A stretch of 64,000 nt of DNA from Psettodes erumei (GCA_016785225.1 JAFBJZ010000422.1:2906001-2970000), one strand, 5' to 3'; numbered from the stretch's first letter, positions 1 to 14,300 are shown. A program made the numbers and translations. The notes: generated by a model from the sequence alone, not told the origin.

Positions 1-705
1 CCTGCCGGAATCAAAGTTGACTGCAGTCTTTTTTCTGTCGGTGGATGGCAGATGTGACGGTTTGAAATCAAAGTTTTGAATGAAACTTAAAGTTGAACTT
101 TTTGTGTTTGTGAACAAAAACGGGGGGTGGGGGGTGTCGGGAAGGTAAAGGAGAATATTTGATGTAAAAAGATGTTATTTGCACAGCATTCACGAAATGC
201 AGCCCTTTTTATTTTGTTTTTTCCATTTGTATTTCTAAAGACGAAGCACTACTTCTATACAAATATAAATATATACTGTACATAAAAAAAGACCCGAAGG
301 AATGAATGTCAGAAATGTTTAAATTATTTCAAACATTGTGTTTGGCCCCCTTTTGCTTCAGTATATTTGTGATACCCTGAGAATGTGTTTTTTATCATTA
401 TAAATATTACTATTACTATCATAATAATTATTTTGCGTGATAATGACAATAATAATCCTTTTGTATCTACTCACTAATTGTAAAACCAGCTGTAGAAGTT
501 AGTCTGGCACTGTGTGTGGCTAATCAAACATGAACCTGCTCCGTTCCCTGATTTATTTTGTCACCCTGTGTTAAAGTTAAAATAGAAGCAGTACTGTAGT
601 AAGCTTGCATGGCAAACAAGAACATAATTGTACAAAAAAACATGATGTATTGTTTCTGTTGTTTGTGCCATGAAGAAGCAGCAATAATAAAACTTTACAG
701 TATCG
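1..705 (+). other. possible 3' UTR of a gene lying to the left
   Basis: AT-rich DNA without a long reading frame. An AATAAA hexamer at 686-691 is followed by GT-rich sequence (about 705-735), the usual order for a vertebrate poly(A) site read on the plus strand. No coding exon of the gene is in the window, so its identity is unknown. It could equally be plain intergenic DNA. Confidence 0.3.
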
Positions 706-1849
706 GGGTCATGGGTAGTGATGGGTTGGATCGACTGTGAATATCTGAGGTACAGGTTTTTGGGGTTTTTTTAGTCTAGCTTAACTATTTGACATACACA
801 CATGCTCACACTCTCAGCTTTGATGGACATTTACCACTGTTGTCAGTGTAGTGTTCATGTTGGCGCTGCCTAAAAACCAAAATATGAATAAATTTGTTGA
901 AGATGAAGGTGAACGGGGTTTGAAAAACCAATGACAGATGTGTGATATCTGAAAACATTCCAGTTTTTAATTATCATTTAAAAAATGGAAATATTCAATC
1001 ATCTGTCTCTGGAGGGTTTTTTTTTCCTTTCACGTTTTTACATTTGAATTGTTTGGCACCTCAGTTTCTTAAAAAAAACAAAACATTTTGTTTTACATTG
1101 TGCTTGCAACAGAGTGTGTAAAACGTCATGTGTAAACTGTAAATGTATCTTGTCTCAGTCAGTGTATTGTATGTTTCATCTCACACTTAACACCTGAAGT
1201 TGTGCATGGTTGTTTCACGCACACACCTGGAATTCACAGCAGAAGTCAGTGTCAAACATGTCTCACAGGTCCCTGAGGTCCAACCCCTGGAAGAAATGAT
1301 CAGGTTTTTCAAAACAGAAGTGATCAAATGTACATCTTAAAATTCTGTGAAAGGATTTTTCAGTAGAGGGCTTAAAATTTAACAGGACAAATGGTCTGGT
1401 TTATAGACTTGTTCAAGAAAGCTGGAAAATTGGAACATCAGGGGTTGAAGAAAGCAGAGCCAAGAAAAAAAGATTTGTTCCGGCAGTGTTTTTTGTTTGA
1501 TTTTTGTTCTATTCACAAATCCTAGTTACGATTGGATTCATGAACTTCATGGCATCTTTGACTCTGACTTTTGCTTTAAATTCCTTCGACCGAAGAGAAT
1601 TTCTGGAGGGCTGGGTTGTAAACTGATCCTGCTTCCTCCAGGTGATCTGTGTTTTGATCACATCAATATATTGTATGTATCTGTAAATGTTTTCATACAT
1701 TGTGAATGCTGTTTTTCTGTTAATCCCTCATTAACAAAAACAATGAGACAATACAATCAGTACCATGTACAAATGAAAATAAATAGAGAAGCTTGCCACA
1801 TCAGTTCTCCTCATTCTTAATTCAAATAAACAGAAGAAAGATGTTAACA
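706..1849. other. AT-rich intergenic DNA, nothing recognised
   Basis: I see no reading frame with coding character, no repeat family I recognise and no RNA gene. A 107-codon open frame at 1497-1820 has no recognisable domain and unremarkable composition. Confidence 0.5.
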
Positions 1850-2748
1850 GGGCATACTATTAAGAGAAAAGTCTGCTCTGCTAACCAACTGTATAAATGA
1901 ATGATAAGTCACAGCTTTGGCTTTTATAATGAGTAGCATACTAGTTACTTATGATACTATGTCTTTCATGACATCTTTATGCCTTGCCATATTACATATT
2001 TTTTGTCTTTCATTTTTAATACCTTATACCAGAAGATTATTTCATTCATTTTTTTAACTCCTCAGACATTTTTCACAATGGTAGTAATGCCTTGTTTTAA
2101 TGGCATCTTTAATAGCATTTTTATACCATACTATAATAAGACTTCGATAAACCTTAATATCTTACAACTTTTTTGTGTTTTTAATGTGAAATTTTCTTAA
2201 AAACATCGGCGTATGAAGATCTTTTTACATTTCATTGACATACTATGTTTTTTTGTTTTTGCTTTATTTTTTTAAAATCATTTTTACGCTAGACTATAGT
2301 CGGACATTTTTTATTATTTTTGAAACATGTTGTACTATGAAGGTTTAAGAAACATAATTCATTGACAGTTTTTTGCATTTTTATGAAATATACTGGAACA
2401 TTTTAAGACTTTTGTTTTTTCTGATATTTTTTTTTTTTGTCACAAAGAATAATATTGACTTATTTTGAGTTTTTGACACATTTTATGCAACAAAATATTA
2501 ATGAAATTGCTTATTTAATTTTAGTACATTTTGAGCTGCTCATATTTTTTGACATGTTTCTGTTTCATAAACCCTCCATAGTATAAAAAAGGATTAAAAT
2601 GGTCATAACCCAGCATGTATCACAAATGTAAAGAACGCTATACTATCCTATGTGTTACAAACGCTAAAATGTCAAGAAATACTGCCATATTTTATGATGT
2701 TGAAAAAAATGGGTTTTAAAGGGAAAACAGTTCATAACTTTGCAATAA
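1850..2748 (-). repeat. diverged, inverted copies of the 176-bp repeat family
   Basis: This stretch holds scattered motifs such as CATACTAT, GACATACTATG and ACTATAGTCGGAC, separated by T-rich runs. They are reverse complements of the CATAGTATAGTATGTC and A-rich segments of the neighbouring tandem array. I infer old, degraded copies in the opposite orientation. Unit boundaries cannot be drawn by eye. Confidence 0.45.
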
Positions 2749-4950
2749 AAGATGTTAAACATGCAGAAAAGGAAAAAAAGGGGCATAGTTTAGTATGTCA
2801 AAAACAGAAAAAAACGACATAGTATAGTATGTCGAAAAATGCGAAAAATGTCAAAAATGAAAAATGATAAAAATGCCCTGAAACATCATAGAACAGTCTC
2901 ATATGAATCCTCCATAGCATAAAAGATGTTAAACATGCAGAAAAGGGCAAAAAGGGCATATATTAGTATGTCTCAAAAACAGAAAAAAACGACATAGTAT
3001 AGTATGTCGAAAAATGCAAAAAATGTCAAAAAATGAAAAATGATAAAAATGCCCTGAAACATCATAGAACAGTCTCATATGAATCCTCCATAGCATAAAA
3101 GATGTTAAACATGCAGAAAAGGGCAAAAAGGGCATATATTAGTATGTCTCAAAAACAGAAAAAAACGACATAGTATAGTATGTCGAAAAATGCAAAAAAA
3201 AATGTCAAAAATGAAAAATGATAAAATGCCCTGAATGTCTAGAACAGTCTCATATGAATCCTCCATAGCATAAAAGATGTTAAACATGCAGAAAAGGGCA
3301 AAAAGGGCATATATTAGTATGTCTCAAAAACAGAAAAAAACGACATAGTATAGTATGTCGAAAAATGCAAAAAATGTCAAAAAATGAAAAATGATAAAAA
3401 TGCCCTGAAAAATGTCTAGAACAGTCTCATATGAATCTCCATAGCATAAAAGATGTTAAACATGCAGAAAAGGGCAAAAAGGGCATATTTTAGTATGTCT
3501 CAAAAACAGAAAAAAATGACATAGTATAGTATGTCGAAAAATGCAAAAAATGTCAAAAAATGAAAAATGATAAAAATGCCCTGAAATGTCCTAGAACAGT
3601 CTCATATGAATCCTCCATAGCATAAAAGATGTTAAACATGCAGAAAAGGGCAAAAAGGGCATATATTAGTATGTCTCAAAAACAGAAAAAAATGACATAG
3701 TATAGTATGTCGAAAAATGCAAAAAATGTCAAAAATGAAAAATGATAAAAATGCCCTGAAATGTCATAGAACAGTCTCATATGAATCCTCCATAGCATAA
3801 AAGATGTTAAACATGCAGAAAAGGGCTAAAAGGGCATAGTATAGTATGTCACAAAAACAGAAAAAAACGACATAGTATAGTATGTCGAAAAATGCGAAAA
3901 ATGTCAAAAAATGAAAAATGATAAAAATGCCCTGAAACATCATAGAACAGTCTCATATGAATCCTCCATAGCATAAAAGATGTTAAACATGCAGAAAAGG
4001 GCAAAAAGGGCATATTTTAGTATGTCTCAAAAACAGAAAAAAATGACATAGTATAGTATGTCGAAAAATGCAAAAAATGTCAAAAAATGAAAAATGATGA
4101 AAATGCCCTGAAACGTCATAGAACAGTCTCATATGAATCCTCCATAGCATAAAAGATGTTAAACATGCAGAAAAGGGCAAAAAAGGGCATATTTTAGTAT
4201 GTCTCAAAAACAGAAAAAAACGACATAGTATAGTATGTCGAAAAATGCGAAAAAAGTCAAAAAATGAAAAATGATAAAAATGCCCTGAAATGTCATAGAA
4301 CAGTCTCATATGAATGTCTCCATAGCATAAAAGATGTTAAACATGCAGAAAAGGGCTGAAAAAAAAAGGGCATATATTAGTATGTCTAAAAAAACAAAAA
4401 AAAAACATAGTATAGTATGTCAAAAAAAAAAAAAATGCAAAAAATGTCAAAAATGAAAAATGATAAAATGCCCTGAAATGTCCTAGAACAGTCTCATATG
4501 AATCCTCCATAGCATAAAAGATGTTAAACATGCAGAAAAGGGCAAAAAGGGCATATTTTAGTATGTCTCAAAAACAGAAAAAAACGACATAGTATAGTAT
4601 GTCGAAAAATGCAAAAAATGTCAAAAAATGAAAAATGATAAAAATGCCCTGAAATGTCCTAGAACAGTCTCATATGAATCCTCCATAGCATAAAAGATGT
4701 TAAACATGCAGAAAAGGGCAAAAAGGGCATATTTTAGTATGTCTCAAAAACAGAAAAAAACGACATAGTATAGTATGTCTCAAAAAATGAAAAAAAAAAA
4801 TCTCAAAAATGAAAAATGATAAAAATGCCCTGAAATGTCTCTAGAACAGTCTCATATGAATCCTCCATAGCATAAAAGATGTTAAACATGCAGAAAAGGG
4901 CAAAAAAGGGCATATTTTAGTATGTCTCAAAAACAGAAAAAATGACATAG
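2749..4950. repeat. tandem satellite-like array, 176-bp unit, about 12.5 copies
   Basis: The anchor TCCATAGCATAAAAGATG recurs at 2911, 3087, 3262, 3438, 3614, 3789, 3965, 4141, 4319, 4506, 4682 and 4864. Spacing is 175-176 bp for most units and 178-187 bp for three near the right end, where A-runs have grown. Each unit contains GACATAGTATAGTATGTC, whose outer six bases are inverted repeats, and A-rich runs with little GC. The minus strand shows open frames of 60-108 codons rich in Phe, Cys and His; they repeat with the unit and are artefacts. The array stops abruptly after GACATAG near 4950. Confidence 0.93.
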
Positions 4951-5364
4951 GGAAATATACATTTCAAAAAACAAAACAAACATTTTGATACTGTATAATT
5001 TGTGGTATAATGTACATAGCAAGAAAACTGATCATGCAGGGTAGTTTTTTTTTTAGGACAAATTACTGTTGTGTCTAAGTCTTTAAAACTTATTTTTAAC
5101 ATGTAGTTACTATTTCTGTTTGCCAGTTAAGTGTGTTGTAAACTTAATTGGCATTGACAGCAGAGTTTCTGATATTAAAATGAAGCCTCAGCAGTTGTGT
5201 GTGAACAAATGTCGTAAATACTTACAATTATTTACCCCCCTCTAGTGGACACCAGCAGTAGAAAACACTTGTATTTTCACATTTTGTCACAATATCTAAG
5301 GCACAGATGTCACTTATAATGCACATGCTGTCACATGTAACACGGCCACAGTGAAGGACTTCAA
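4951..5364. other. AT-rich DNA with a short CTCTAGTGG repeat motif
   Basis: No gene seen. CCCTCTAGTGGACACCAGCAG near 5237 recurs in similar form near 5720, so these are probably ends of a dispersed repeat. Confidence 0.35.
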
Positions 5365-5670
5365 GTCAGTACATTTACTCAACTTCTGTACTTGCAAGCA
5401 AATTTGAGGTACTTGGGATTTTTTTAGGCTTTGTATTTAATCATGAATAAAATAAAATATACTGTATAATTTTATAATATTTAATGTATTATTACCGATT
5501 AAACTCACCCTATGGTGAGAGTATACCGAACTCTGCTATCCCTAACCCTAACAATGAAGTACCATTTTCATATTAATAAAGAAACACAAATTACCCAGTT
5601 ATATAGATAGGGACTGTTGCACATAATGACTACTTTTACTTAAATGAGTACTTCTCCCATATTCACCCCT
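5365..5670. mobile_element. teleost MITE-like element
   Basis: The left end reads AGTACATTTACTCAACTTCT followed by a GAGGTACTTG motif; the right end reads CTTTTACTTAAATGAGTACTTC. These ends form an imperfect inverted pair about 300 bp apart. They resemble a widespread non-autonomous repeat of fish genomes that begins AAGTACATTTACTCAAGTAC. The family resemblance is from memory; the exact family name is not assigned. Confidence 0.5.
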
Positions 5671-5974
5671 TGTTTTTGTGAGAGATTATATTCTGGTATG
5701 ACACACTAATCGCTTGCACCCTCTAGTGGACATCAACAGTTGAGGTTAAAAATAAACATACCTGCATTCATGAGCCCTTTTTATCTGTTAAAACCTTATT
5801 TAAAATGCATTTTTAGGGTCAACATATTTCATACATCATTATCATGTATATATTATTTTCTTATGAACAGCTCTATCGCTCGCAGATTGATTCAATCTTC
5901 ATTTAAACCCTTATTGTCGACCACTACTGGAAACTCGACTTGAGAAATGCAGTGAGTTTTTTTGTTTGGCTTTT

Positions 5975-8370
5975 TTTTTTTAAAATAAAGGTTTATTCAC
6001 AACTGTGAAAGTGGGTTCAGTTCTGAGGCTTTATCTAATTCAATGCAATTTTACAACAATAAGAGGTGCAAACAAACAAATAAACAAAAAAGGGATAATT
6101 AGTTGCTCCGAAACTATTCTGTGTATGTCCTCACAATGAACAGAGACGAAGTGCCTGAGAGTCAAAATATAAATGAAGTCTCTGTTGTATTGCTGAAGGA
6201 AAAGCTTTGTGCTCATGTATTTTTGTCTGTTCAATCCAAATTGTAGGACAGGAATAGGAAATTAATTTAATACAAAAAGATCCCAAAGTGGTAAATGCAT
6301 AATGTGACTAATTCAGTTAAACAAGCACAAGTCAGTTTAGAGTATCTTTTGGTAACAGTAGGCCTGCTTAATGTTTGTGTTCTTAAACTTACTGAAAATC
6401 AGAATGCATCCAAATCCTTTGCTCTCTCAAGTATGAATATGCACGAGTAAAAACTCAACGAACCACATGATCTTGCTATATCAGGCATTCAGTTCACAAC
6501 ATTCACTGCAACTGGTAAGAAGATAATCTGAAATCTTGTAAGGAATACACCATTTGACAAAACAGCTTTGCCTCAAGGTCCATTTAGTAGCTGTTCTGGT
6601 GCTTTTGGCCAGTGGCTCACAAACTGAGGTCAACATGGGAGCTGAGCACCAACAGCTTTATGTTGACTGAGGAAACTTGATTTGCTTGTGAAAGCTGTGA
6701 TATGGTTGAAACAGCTACTAAAAAGGAGTACACATGAAAGAAGAAAGACACATTCATCCGTCTCAGTGTATGATTTGTAACATAGATGGAGCTAATGTCA
6801 CACACAAGACCTGGAGATTGACCAAACATACAAAACCAACTGTATAGTCTTTGTATTTTATATACTTCTTTGTCAAAGGACTTTGAAATCACAACCAGTT
6901 GTACACAGAAATGAAATCTTTTCTGCATAGAATAAAAGCTATGGCACCAATTAGTCAGCTAAATAACTACATCTAAAATACCCACCATCATCTGAATGAA
7001 TTTGAACAGAGCACAAAGTGTAATGTTAGGATGAGGAAAATAAAGACCTGAATAAATGCTATGTAATGAAATGGACCAAAACAATAAATAGAAAATCTTA
7101 AACCTGCATGTTTTACATTATAATTTCTACAGTGCATTTTGACACACTCCCTTTAACGATGAACAGAAATAATTTATCATTTCAGTTTGCTACTAAAAGA
7201 TAAAAACATTTCCAGCATTATTCTGATGTTTATAACTGGCACATATTTTATAATTTTTGATGATATTATTGGCCTTTTAGTGTTGAGTTTAAATGCTCCC
7301 ATGTGTACGATGAAGAACGGAGACAATCCAACAGCAGGTCAGCGATCTGGTTGGTCAGTGAGACAGACAGGCAGACATCCGACTGTCCAGTCAGCAAGAC
7401 GGCTGGCCAGCCAGCCTGCATCAGTCAGTGCAAGTGTTAAGTAGTGTGCATCAGTAGTGTGTCCACAAAGAATCAAGTCCTGCTGTGCCTAATCAGATCA
7501 GCTGGCCTGGGTCTGAAGCCACACAAGTGGTCAACCTCTTTTAGAGAACAAATTCAAAAATATTAAATATTATACATTTACATTACATTTGCTTATATGA
7601 TATTTTTCAATACTCATTAAATTGTTCTTAAGTCTCTAGGTTGAGAACATCTGTGGCCCTTTGCAAATAGCACAGCAGCTCTCTGCAAAGCTGGTTCTCA
7701 TTTAGCTCAACTGCTGGAGCTGCTGCTGACAGCCTGCACAGGAATCAATCAGCTTGGTATATTTCTCCAAATTGAGCTGAGCAAAAGTTGCCATAAAATG
7801 ATTTATATTCAAGGACCCATGGCAAAAAAGGCTCCCATGGCGTGCCCAGATTATCCAGATGAGCAGGTTCTGCCTGAAATTTAGCACAGAGCAAGGTTTA
7901 TGCAGTCTGTTGACTGAGTTGATGTTTCTGGCAGCTGGTGTTTTAAAGTTTCCCAGGTTTGATACGCTCCATCACACAATGCTACATTTACAACATGGGG
8001 CTATCTAAAGCACTTTCACTCCGTTTGGCCCATTGATGTCAGTTCCCTCGTGACAGCAAGTCTTTCCAACATCACGGCCGGAGTCAGTATTATGTCAGCT
8101 GATACAGCTGCTTGTTATGTGCTTGAAAGATGAGTTCTCATAAGCCGGCTCTCCTGTGAGATGGCGACAAAATGAGTCTGTGGGTTTAGCCCCAAACCCC
8201 CTCTCCTCCCCCCCTCATCAAGGTCCATCTGTGATTGTGTCCGTTGAGGATTGAGAGCATCCCATCCCTTTGCAGTCCTTCTCTGTTTGCCTCGAGCGTC
8301 AGACATCACTGTGAGTCCGTCTTTGAAAGTGGCTGCAGATGCGCAAGCTGACGCTGTGGTGTGCCGGCGG
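5975..8370 (-). other. klhl3: probable 3' UTR and downstream flank of klhl3
   Basis: AT-rich sequence after the klhl3 stop codon with no recognised repeat and no coding frame. A long 3' UTR is usual for vertebrate KLHL3. The true 3' end is not established. Confidence 0.35.
5992..5997 (-). terminator. klhl3: candidate poly(A) signal of klhl3
   Basis: TTTATT on the plus strand is AATAAA on the minus strand. It is the first good hexamer set in gene-free, repeat-poor sequence downstream of the klhl3 stop, giving a 3' UTR of about 2.4 kb. Nearer, weaker signals are possible. Confidence 0.3.
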
Positions 8371-8399
8371 TCATAATGGTTTGTCAATAACTGCAACTC
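8371..8399 (-). CDS. klhl3: klhl3 coding exon 15 (last)
   Basis: A 29-nt coding part encodes GVAVIDKPL and the TGA stop (residues 586-594). It follows acceptor CCCCCAG and completes the Gly codon left by exon 14. It closes the last Kelch strand. Too short for routine ORF finding. Confidence 0.92.
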
Positions 8400-11300
8400 C
8401 TGGGGGAATGAGACCATGACAGACAGTGAGACAGAGAGAATCCTCTACCCAGATGGGTGAAATGAAGAAAAGACTCATATTATATTGCCTGTGGTATGAT
8501 CAGCTGCGACATACCGGCATAACTTCGTCCATTGGTCATATTCGTGGGGATGAGGCTCCACTTGTCTGTGGCTGGGTTGTAAAACTCCACGGAGGACAGG
8601 TTACAGGACCCATCGTCTCCTCCGATCACATACAGCAGCCCGTTAATGGCACAGACACCTTGAGGAGTTAAACAATTAGCATCTTTGGTTGATCCTGATC
8701 TTTTTCCCTGGACCCAGTGAAAAATCGAGACTAAATCACTTGAGTAAATAACATTAGAATTATTATATCTTAACCAGATTTTCAACCTGAGCACGTGCTG
8801 ATAAAGTCTTAGGATCAAAACATAAAGCATTTGCAGACTTTTTCAAATTCAAGATCCATTACCACTGATCTAACATCAACATCAGCCTCTTGTGCATGTT
8901 GTGAGTCTGTGGGTGTTATCTGACCTGCATTTCGTCTGCACATGTTCATGTCACAGACCAGTCTCCACGAGTTGGTCTGTGGGTCGTAAACCTCAACACT
9001 CTTCCTCACTAGAGGTCCGTCATGACCTCCTGCCGCGTACAGCTGCCCGCCCAACACACCCACACCTGGAGGCAGCGGTGTGAACATAGATGACGTCATA
9101 GTAGTAGTGGTTGAAGTTGTTGTGTTGTCCTATTACCATTTGATTTAATATATAATTTTGATGTTTATATATTCAAATAGAAAAAATGGTGCTCAACACT
9201 GTTGCAAGCACATTGCAACAGCGCTTCAATGAAATGTAGCAGTTGTGTTGTTTCTCTGATTCTTGTTTATACAAGTGCAGACACTGGGTGGTACTGCTGC
9301 TCCAGAGAAAACGCACAGCACTACATTACTACAATACAGCATCAATTTGAAATGATCATCACTTGTCTGTGTGCATCTTTTCTATTGAGCCACTACCGAT
9401 CGTACAAGAGATTCTGTTTGCTGCTCCCAGTGTGCATTATGTACTATGCAGTTTGTAGACTAAGGCAAAGTGTAGTAGGGTTGCAACAATGCACCAATAA
9501 TATTGGTTTTTATCAATAACAAAAAAATCTGTTTCCATTAGTTGGGTCTTTCTCACAGCAGTGATGAGGTCAATCCCTGTCTCACAGAGCGCAGCAGAGT
9601 AGTAACTTCATTTGTTTGTTACTACGCTTCGAGTGCGTAACTTTAGGAGCGGAGCTCCAGCACTCCAGCACCTCGTTCTGCTCTGTGAGGCAAGAGGCAA
9701 CCCCGTCAGCGCCCCAAGAGCACCCCAACTAATAAAACCCCTTTTTTTATGAATAAAAATCTATACTATGGATTCATTGTTGCAGCCCTGGTGTGTAGTG
9801 TGTGTGTACCTGCTCCACTGCGCCGTGTGCTCATATCAGCGATGTAGCACCACTGATCAGTGACAGGGTCGTATTCTTCCACCGTGCTCAGACACTGACG
9901 TGATGCTCCATCATAGCCTCCAACTGCATACAACTTACCTACAGAAACACACACACGTGGTCATCTAAATCAGTGATATCTGAACTGGTGTTTCCATTGA
10001 AATGGCATCCGGAATAATGAATAAAGGACGCACACTCTTACCGTCAACCACCCCTACACCCACACTGCTGCGCCTCGTGTTCATGGATGCTACATACGTC
10101 CACTCGTTGGTTTTGTAACTGTAGGCTTCTACTGTTGACAAACCTAAAAGAGCGAGAGACAGAGAGAGATGCGAGGGTGGAGAGAGACAAAAGAGAACAG
10201 CACACAAAGGCAAGAAAATTAGTTAACACAAACAGGTCAGAAAAAGAGGACGTGTGGTGATCAGTCTGTGGGTGTAGCTAGTAGAGGTGTGAAGAGAGGA
10301 AAATGGCTCCACTGTCTCTTTTGTGTACTACTCTATAAGTAGACAGCTGTGCTAGGGCAAGCAATTATATGTGCTTACTCTCAGGAGGTAATGAGCGAGA
10401 GCAAGCAGATCATGATGCTAAGTCAGACAGGGAAAATTGTTTCAAAGAACTGCTCAGGGGAACCTAAATCAGCATTTTGCTCTGTCAGCAAAGTCCTTTA
10501 CGTTACCTGCCCCATGTTTACTGCTCACACATCGTTCATTTCATCACTTCACTTTTTCCAGAAATTTTTTGATTTATCTGTCGTCAACTGGCTTCCTGCC
10601 ATCCATACCAAAGCAGAACTTAAAACTCATTCATGTCACATTATTTTCCCACAGAGTTCTGTACGATACACACCTGCAGACTTTTAACAATCCATGTCAT
10701 AGTAAGGTTCTTTTCAGCTCAACTGCTTTGGCAGAGTTTGCAATCAAAGTTTGAACAGGAGCAAGAATATCTTTAAACCATAGCACCTAAACATACACAT
10801 CGCTTGTTTCTTATTTCAGTTCTTATTTGTTTTGAAGGCCAACACAGTATCCAGGATTATACAACCTGTATGTTCAGCTATGAATATTCCTCAGGAAACT
10901 TTCTTCTACACAAAACAATTGTAATAATATGATCAAATTAATTCTGAGCGAATGCATTGTGTTTTCCAAATGTGCACTGCAGCTATTTCTCACCAGTGGA
11001 CAAAAATAAATTATTAACCACACACCTATGCAAACCTATGATGTGTATACAAGTGTGTGTGTGTGTGTGTGTACCTATGCTTCCATTGAAGCCCCCCACC
11101 GCGTACAGTAAATCCCCCAGCACAGCAGCTCCCAGTGTGCTGCGTCTCTCCTGCATACTCGCCACCGCACTCCACTGGTCTCTGGCTCCGTCGTACACGT
11201 CCACCGTCCGTTCCCGCAGCGAACTGTTGAACCCCCCGACTGCGTACACGTGGCCCGCCATGGAAACAATACCTGGGAGAAGTAGAGAGAAGGAAATCTA

Positions 11301-14300
11301 AATCAAAATAGACATATTTGTAACAGGTGGTGTTATAATACTTAAGTGCTTCAATAAACTCAGTGACGCTTAAAAGTTGAATTTTTACAAACATTGTGTC
11401 AGCTGACTTGTTGATTCAAACGTATGGAGCAGGAACTTCTTCATTGTTGTGTTGTATGATATTTCCATTATTGTTTCAGTAAAGGTACATAACCTGCAGT
11501 AAAAATATTTTATTTTAACACTTTGTAGCATCTAGTCTCATACAGGTCTGACGAGGACTCGAGTTGCCTGCCTCTGAACAATGCAGGTGTTTGTGCAGAA
11601 CCAACGAGCTACTCGTCCTTGAATATGCAGCTGTCTTTTCTTAGCAGGCGGGCAACACAGCACATCCTGACTCGGCCTCCTCTGCTCTTTTCTCAATATA
11701 ACATCTGAACACTCCCTATACTGACATCAATCTGCAATCAGGCCACGAAGACTACTTTGTCTGTGCGACATCTCTCCAATTTTCAGATTTCCACAGGCAT
11801 ACATAAGATACTTTAATTGACCTGCTCGGCAGCGCCTCGAAGGAAGGTCAGCTACTTGGTACCAGCGGTCTTCCTGGAAGTCGTAACACTCCACATTGCG
11901 GATCGCCTTTGGAGCCTGACCACCAACTACAATCATTACCTGCGCGCGTGCACACAGACACACACAGACACACACACACACACACACACACACAGAATAA
12001 ATAAATAAGTGATAATGTGAGTTTATAGTTTGTCAGTCAGTGAACGACGTGAGATGCATGCGTTTACTCACCTTGGGGATGCTGATCGGTGTTCTTGGTC
12101 GGGTTCTGTCGGTCTTGATGAGGTGCCGCTGGTCAGCTGGCAGCAGGTGATACTTCATTGCTTCTATAAGAAAATCTTTGCACGTGTTGTTATTCTTTAT
12201 CAAAGCCTCTTCCTCCACAATCTGAAAAAGAGACACATTTCAGCCAAATCTTCCCTCTATTTAACAAACAATATAACTGTAAAAACATTCAGTGGAATAC
12301 TTGTATACAAGAACATCTTTAGAAAATCTCTAGAATTTATAGAAAGCTGAGCACAGGAGAGAATTTATTTTACCTGTACCAGGTAATCCCTGGACAGTAG
12401 TGGAAGCCTGACATGCTCCATCAGTTTGGGCATGAACTCCAGACGAGCTGGCTTGTCGTGCTTGATCCAAGCTATCATAGCCTCGAACACCTGGGAGAGA
12501 GGCAGACAGCAGAGAGCAGTGAGAGACAGGATGCCACTGGGTAATATGCATGATATACATATAGATATACAAATATAATAAATGAGGAGACAAAGACTCT
12601 GCTAGAGTTCCAAGAGTTGCGTTTCCCAATGTCCAAAATGTGCGAGTATGGGTTTTCATACGGCATACAACAATTTTTAAGAAGGCTCTGTTTGATGCAA
12701 ACACACATCCTTCGTGTGGACAATGCATGTGACACAACTCAGCAGTGAGTTTAACTCACTGTCTTTCTCAAGTTTGCATGAAACTCATCGTTCAAGCTGC
12801 AGTTACTGTAAAAGATATATATAATAAATAAATAAAAGCAATAAAATAATATATATATATATATATAAAATATAATAATAGAATAGAATAGAATATGGAA
12901 TGCTTGTGCTTCACTCCTAGTGACAGCAGTCAGGACACCACACCCCACTGGTAATCTAATACACACATTCACACCACATCATCTCCTATTGCCTGTGGAG
13001 CAGCTCCACCAGAGCAAATGAGGGACCAAGCACCGCTCCTGTTACACACAAAGGGACATTAACAATGATAGTTGAAGGAAAGACGGTTGATACTCAATGA
13101 CTCCCTAAACTCCTTCCTCTTCTGGGGTTGAAACTAGTTGACTTCTAAACTGAAACCAGAAACCCACCGACAGACTGCACAAGATACCGCCACTTGAATA
13201 TGATACAATGCAACACAACAATAGTATCATGAAAAGGTATGTGTGTTTTCAAACTGTAATCACGGGTATCTGAGCTAAAGCTATCAAGAAAATTGATCAG
13301 TCCTGTTTTACAATGACTGCTTAAAGATGTGGGGGTCTTGGTATCCATATTCCTGTACTGAACCCTCCACCAATAAATTGTAGCAGATAATTCAGTGGGA
13401 ACTGAATGTGTCTCCAGATGAAGCCGGCAGTCAGCAGTCACCTTGACAGCATGATGACACACAGATGTTCGCTCAGACTCCTGTCGACTGGCTAACGGCA
13501 CACAGACGCCGTCCTCTGCTGGCCAAAGTCGGCTTGTCAGGCACATCAAGTGTGATGAGGACATCTGCCTTCAGTTCTCCCATAGTCAGTTGACTCAGAG
13601 GTTGCACCAATGCATCAACTCTGGGGGACAGGCAGGTTTGTCATCTGTATATTAACTTGGTCAGGTGCTTGTGGTTCGTTGGCTCATTTTTTTTTTCTTC
13701 TCCATTCCATCTCATCTACAAATAGGAGAGCTGTATCGTTGTCTCTCCTGCTTTACCACTTTAACACCGAATTGAATGCATCCGTTCATCATCTTGGGTG
13801 TGAAAACATCAGATTCCCAAACAAATCAGAGACAGGCAAAGCTGGCATGTTGATCACAGCTCAGTTATGAAATCACACAGCAGCAAGGAGTGTCACTACT
13901 GCACTGTCCGGAAACCTGAGCTGAGAGTGTCGCAGCAGCCAACAAATGACTCACGCTGACCGGCATTGTGCTGCCCTCCATTTCCATCCCCCGCCTCAAC
14001 TTCCATCAGAGTTAGTTTTAAGGTTTTGTCATTTTGAGACAAGACTTGATCTGGAAAGTTTGCAGCCTGCCGTACTGTTGCTCTTGCATTGCTCCGTGTG
14101 TTGTGAGGCAGCTAAAAACAAACGCGAGTTGGCTAACAAAGTGCAAGACAACTTGGGGTCTTCTTCACACATATGTTGACTTTTGGAGGACAATCCTATC
14201 TCCCACATTTCTAGCAGTCATCATCTGTTGTTTTGTGTTCCTGGAAAATCCCTTATGCACGTTACTCTCACATATTTTCACCATCGAGACAAGCTTTGAT

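Noticed and set aside
2929..4531. Several minus-strand open frames (60-108 codons) rich in Phe, Cys, His and Ile
   Set aside because: They repeat with the 176-bp tandem unit and reflect its base composition; not genes.
13145..13564. 139-codon minus-strand frame inside klhl3 intron 6
   Set aside because: No domain and no splice-site support; the flanking exons join cleanly without it.
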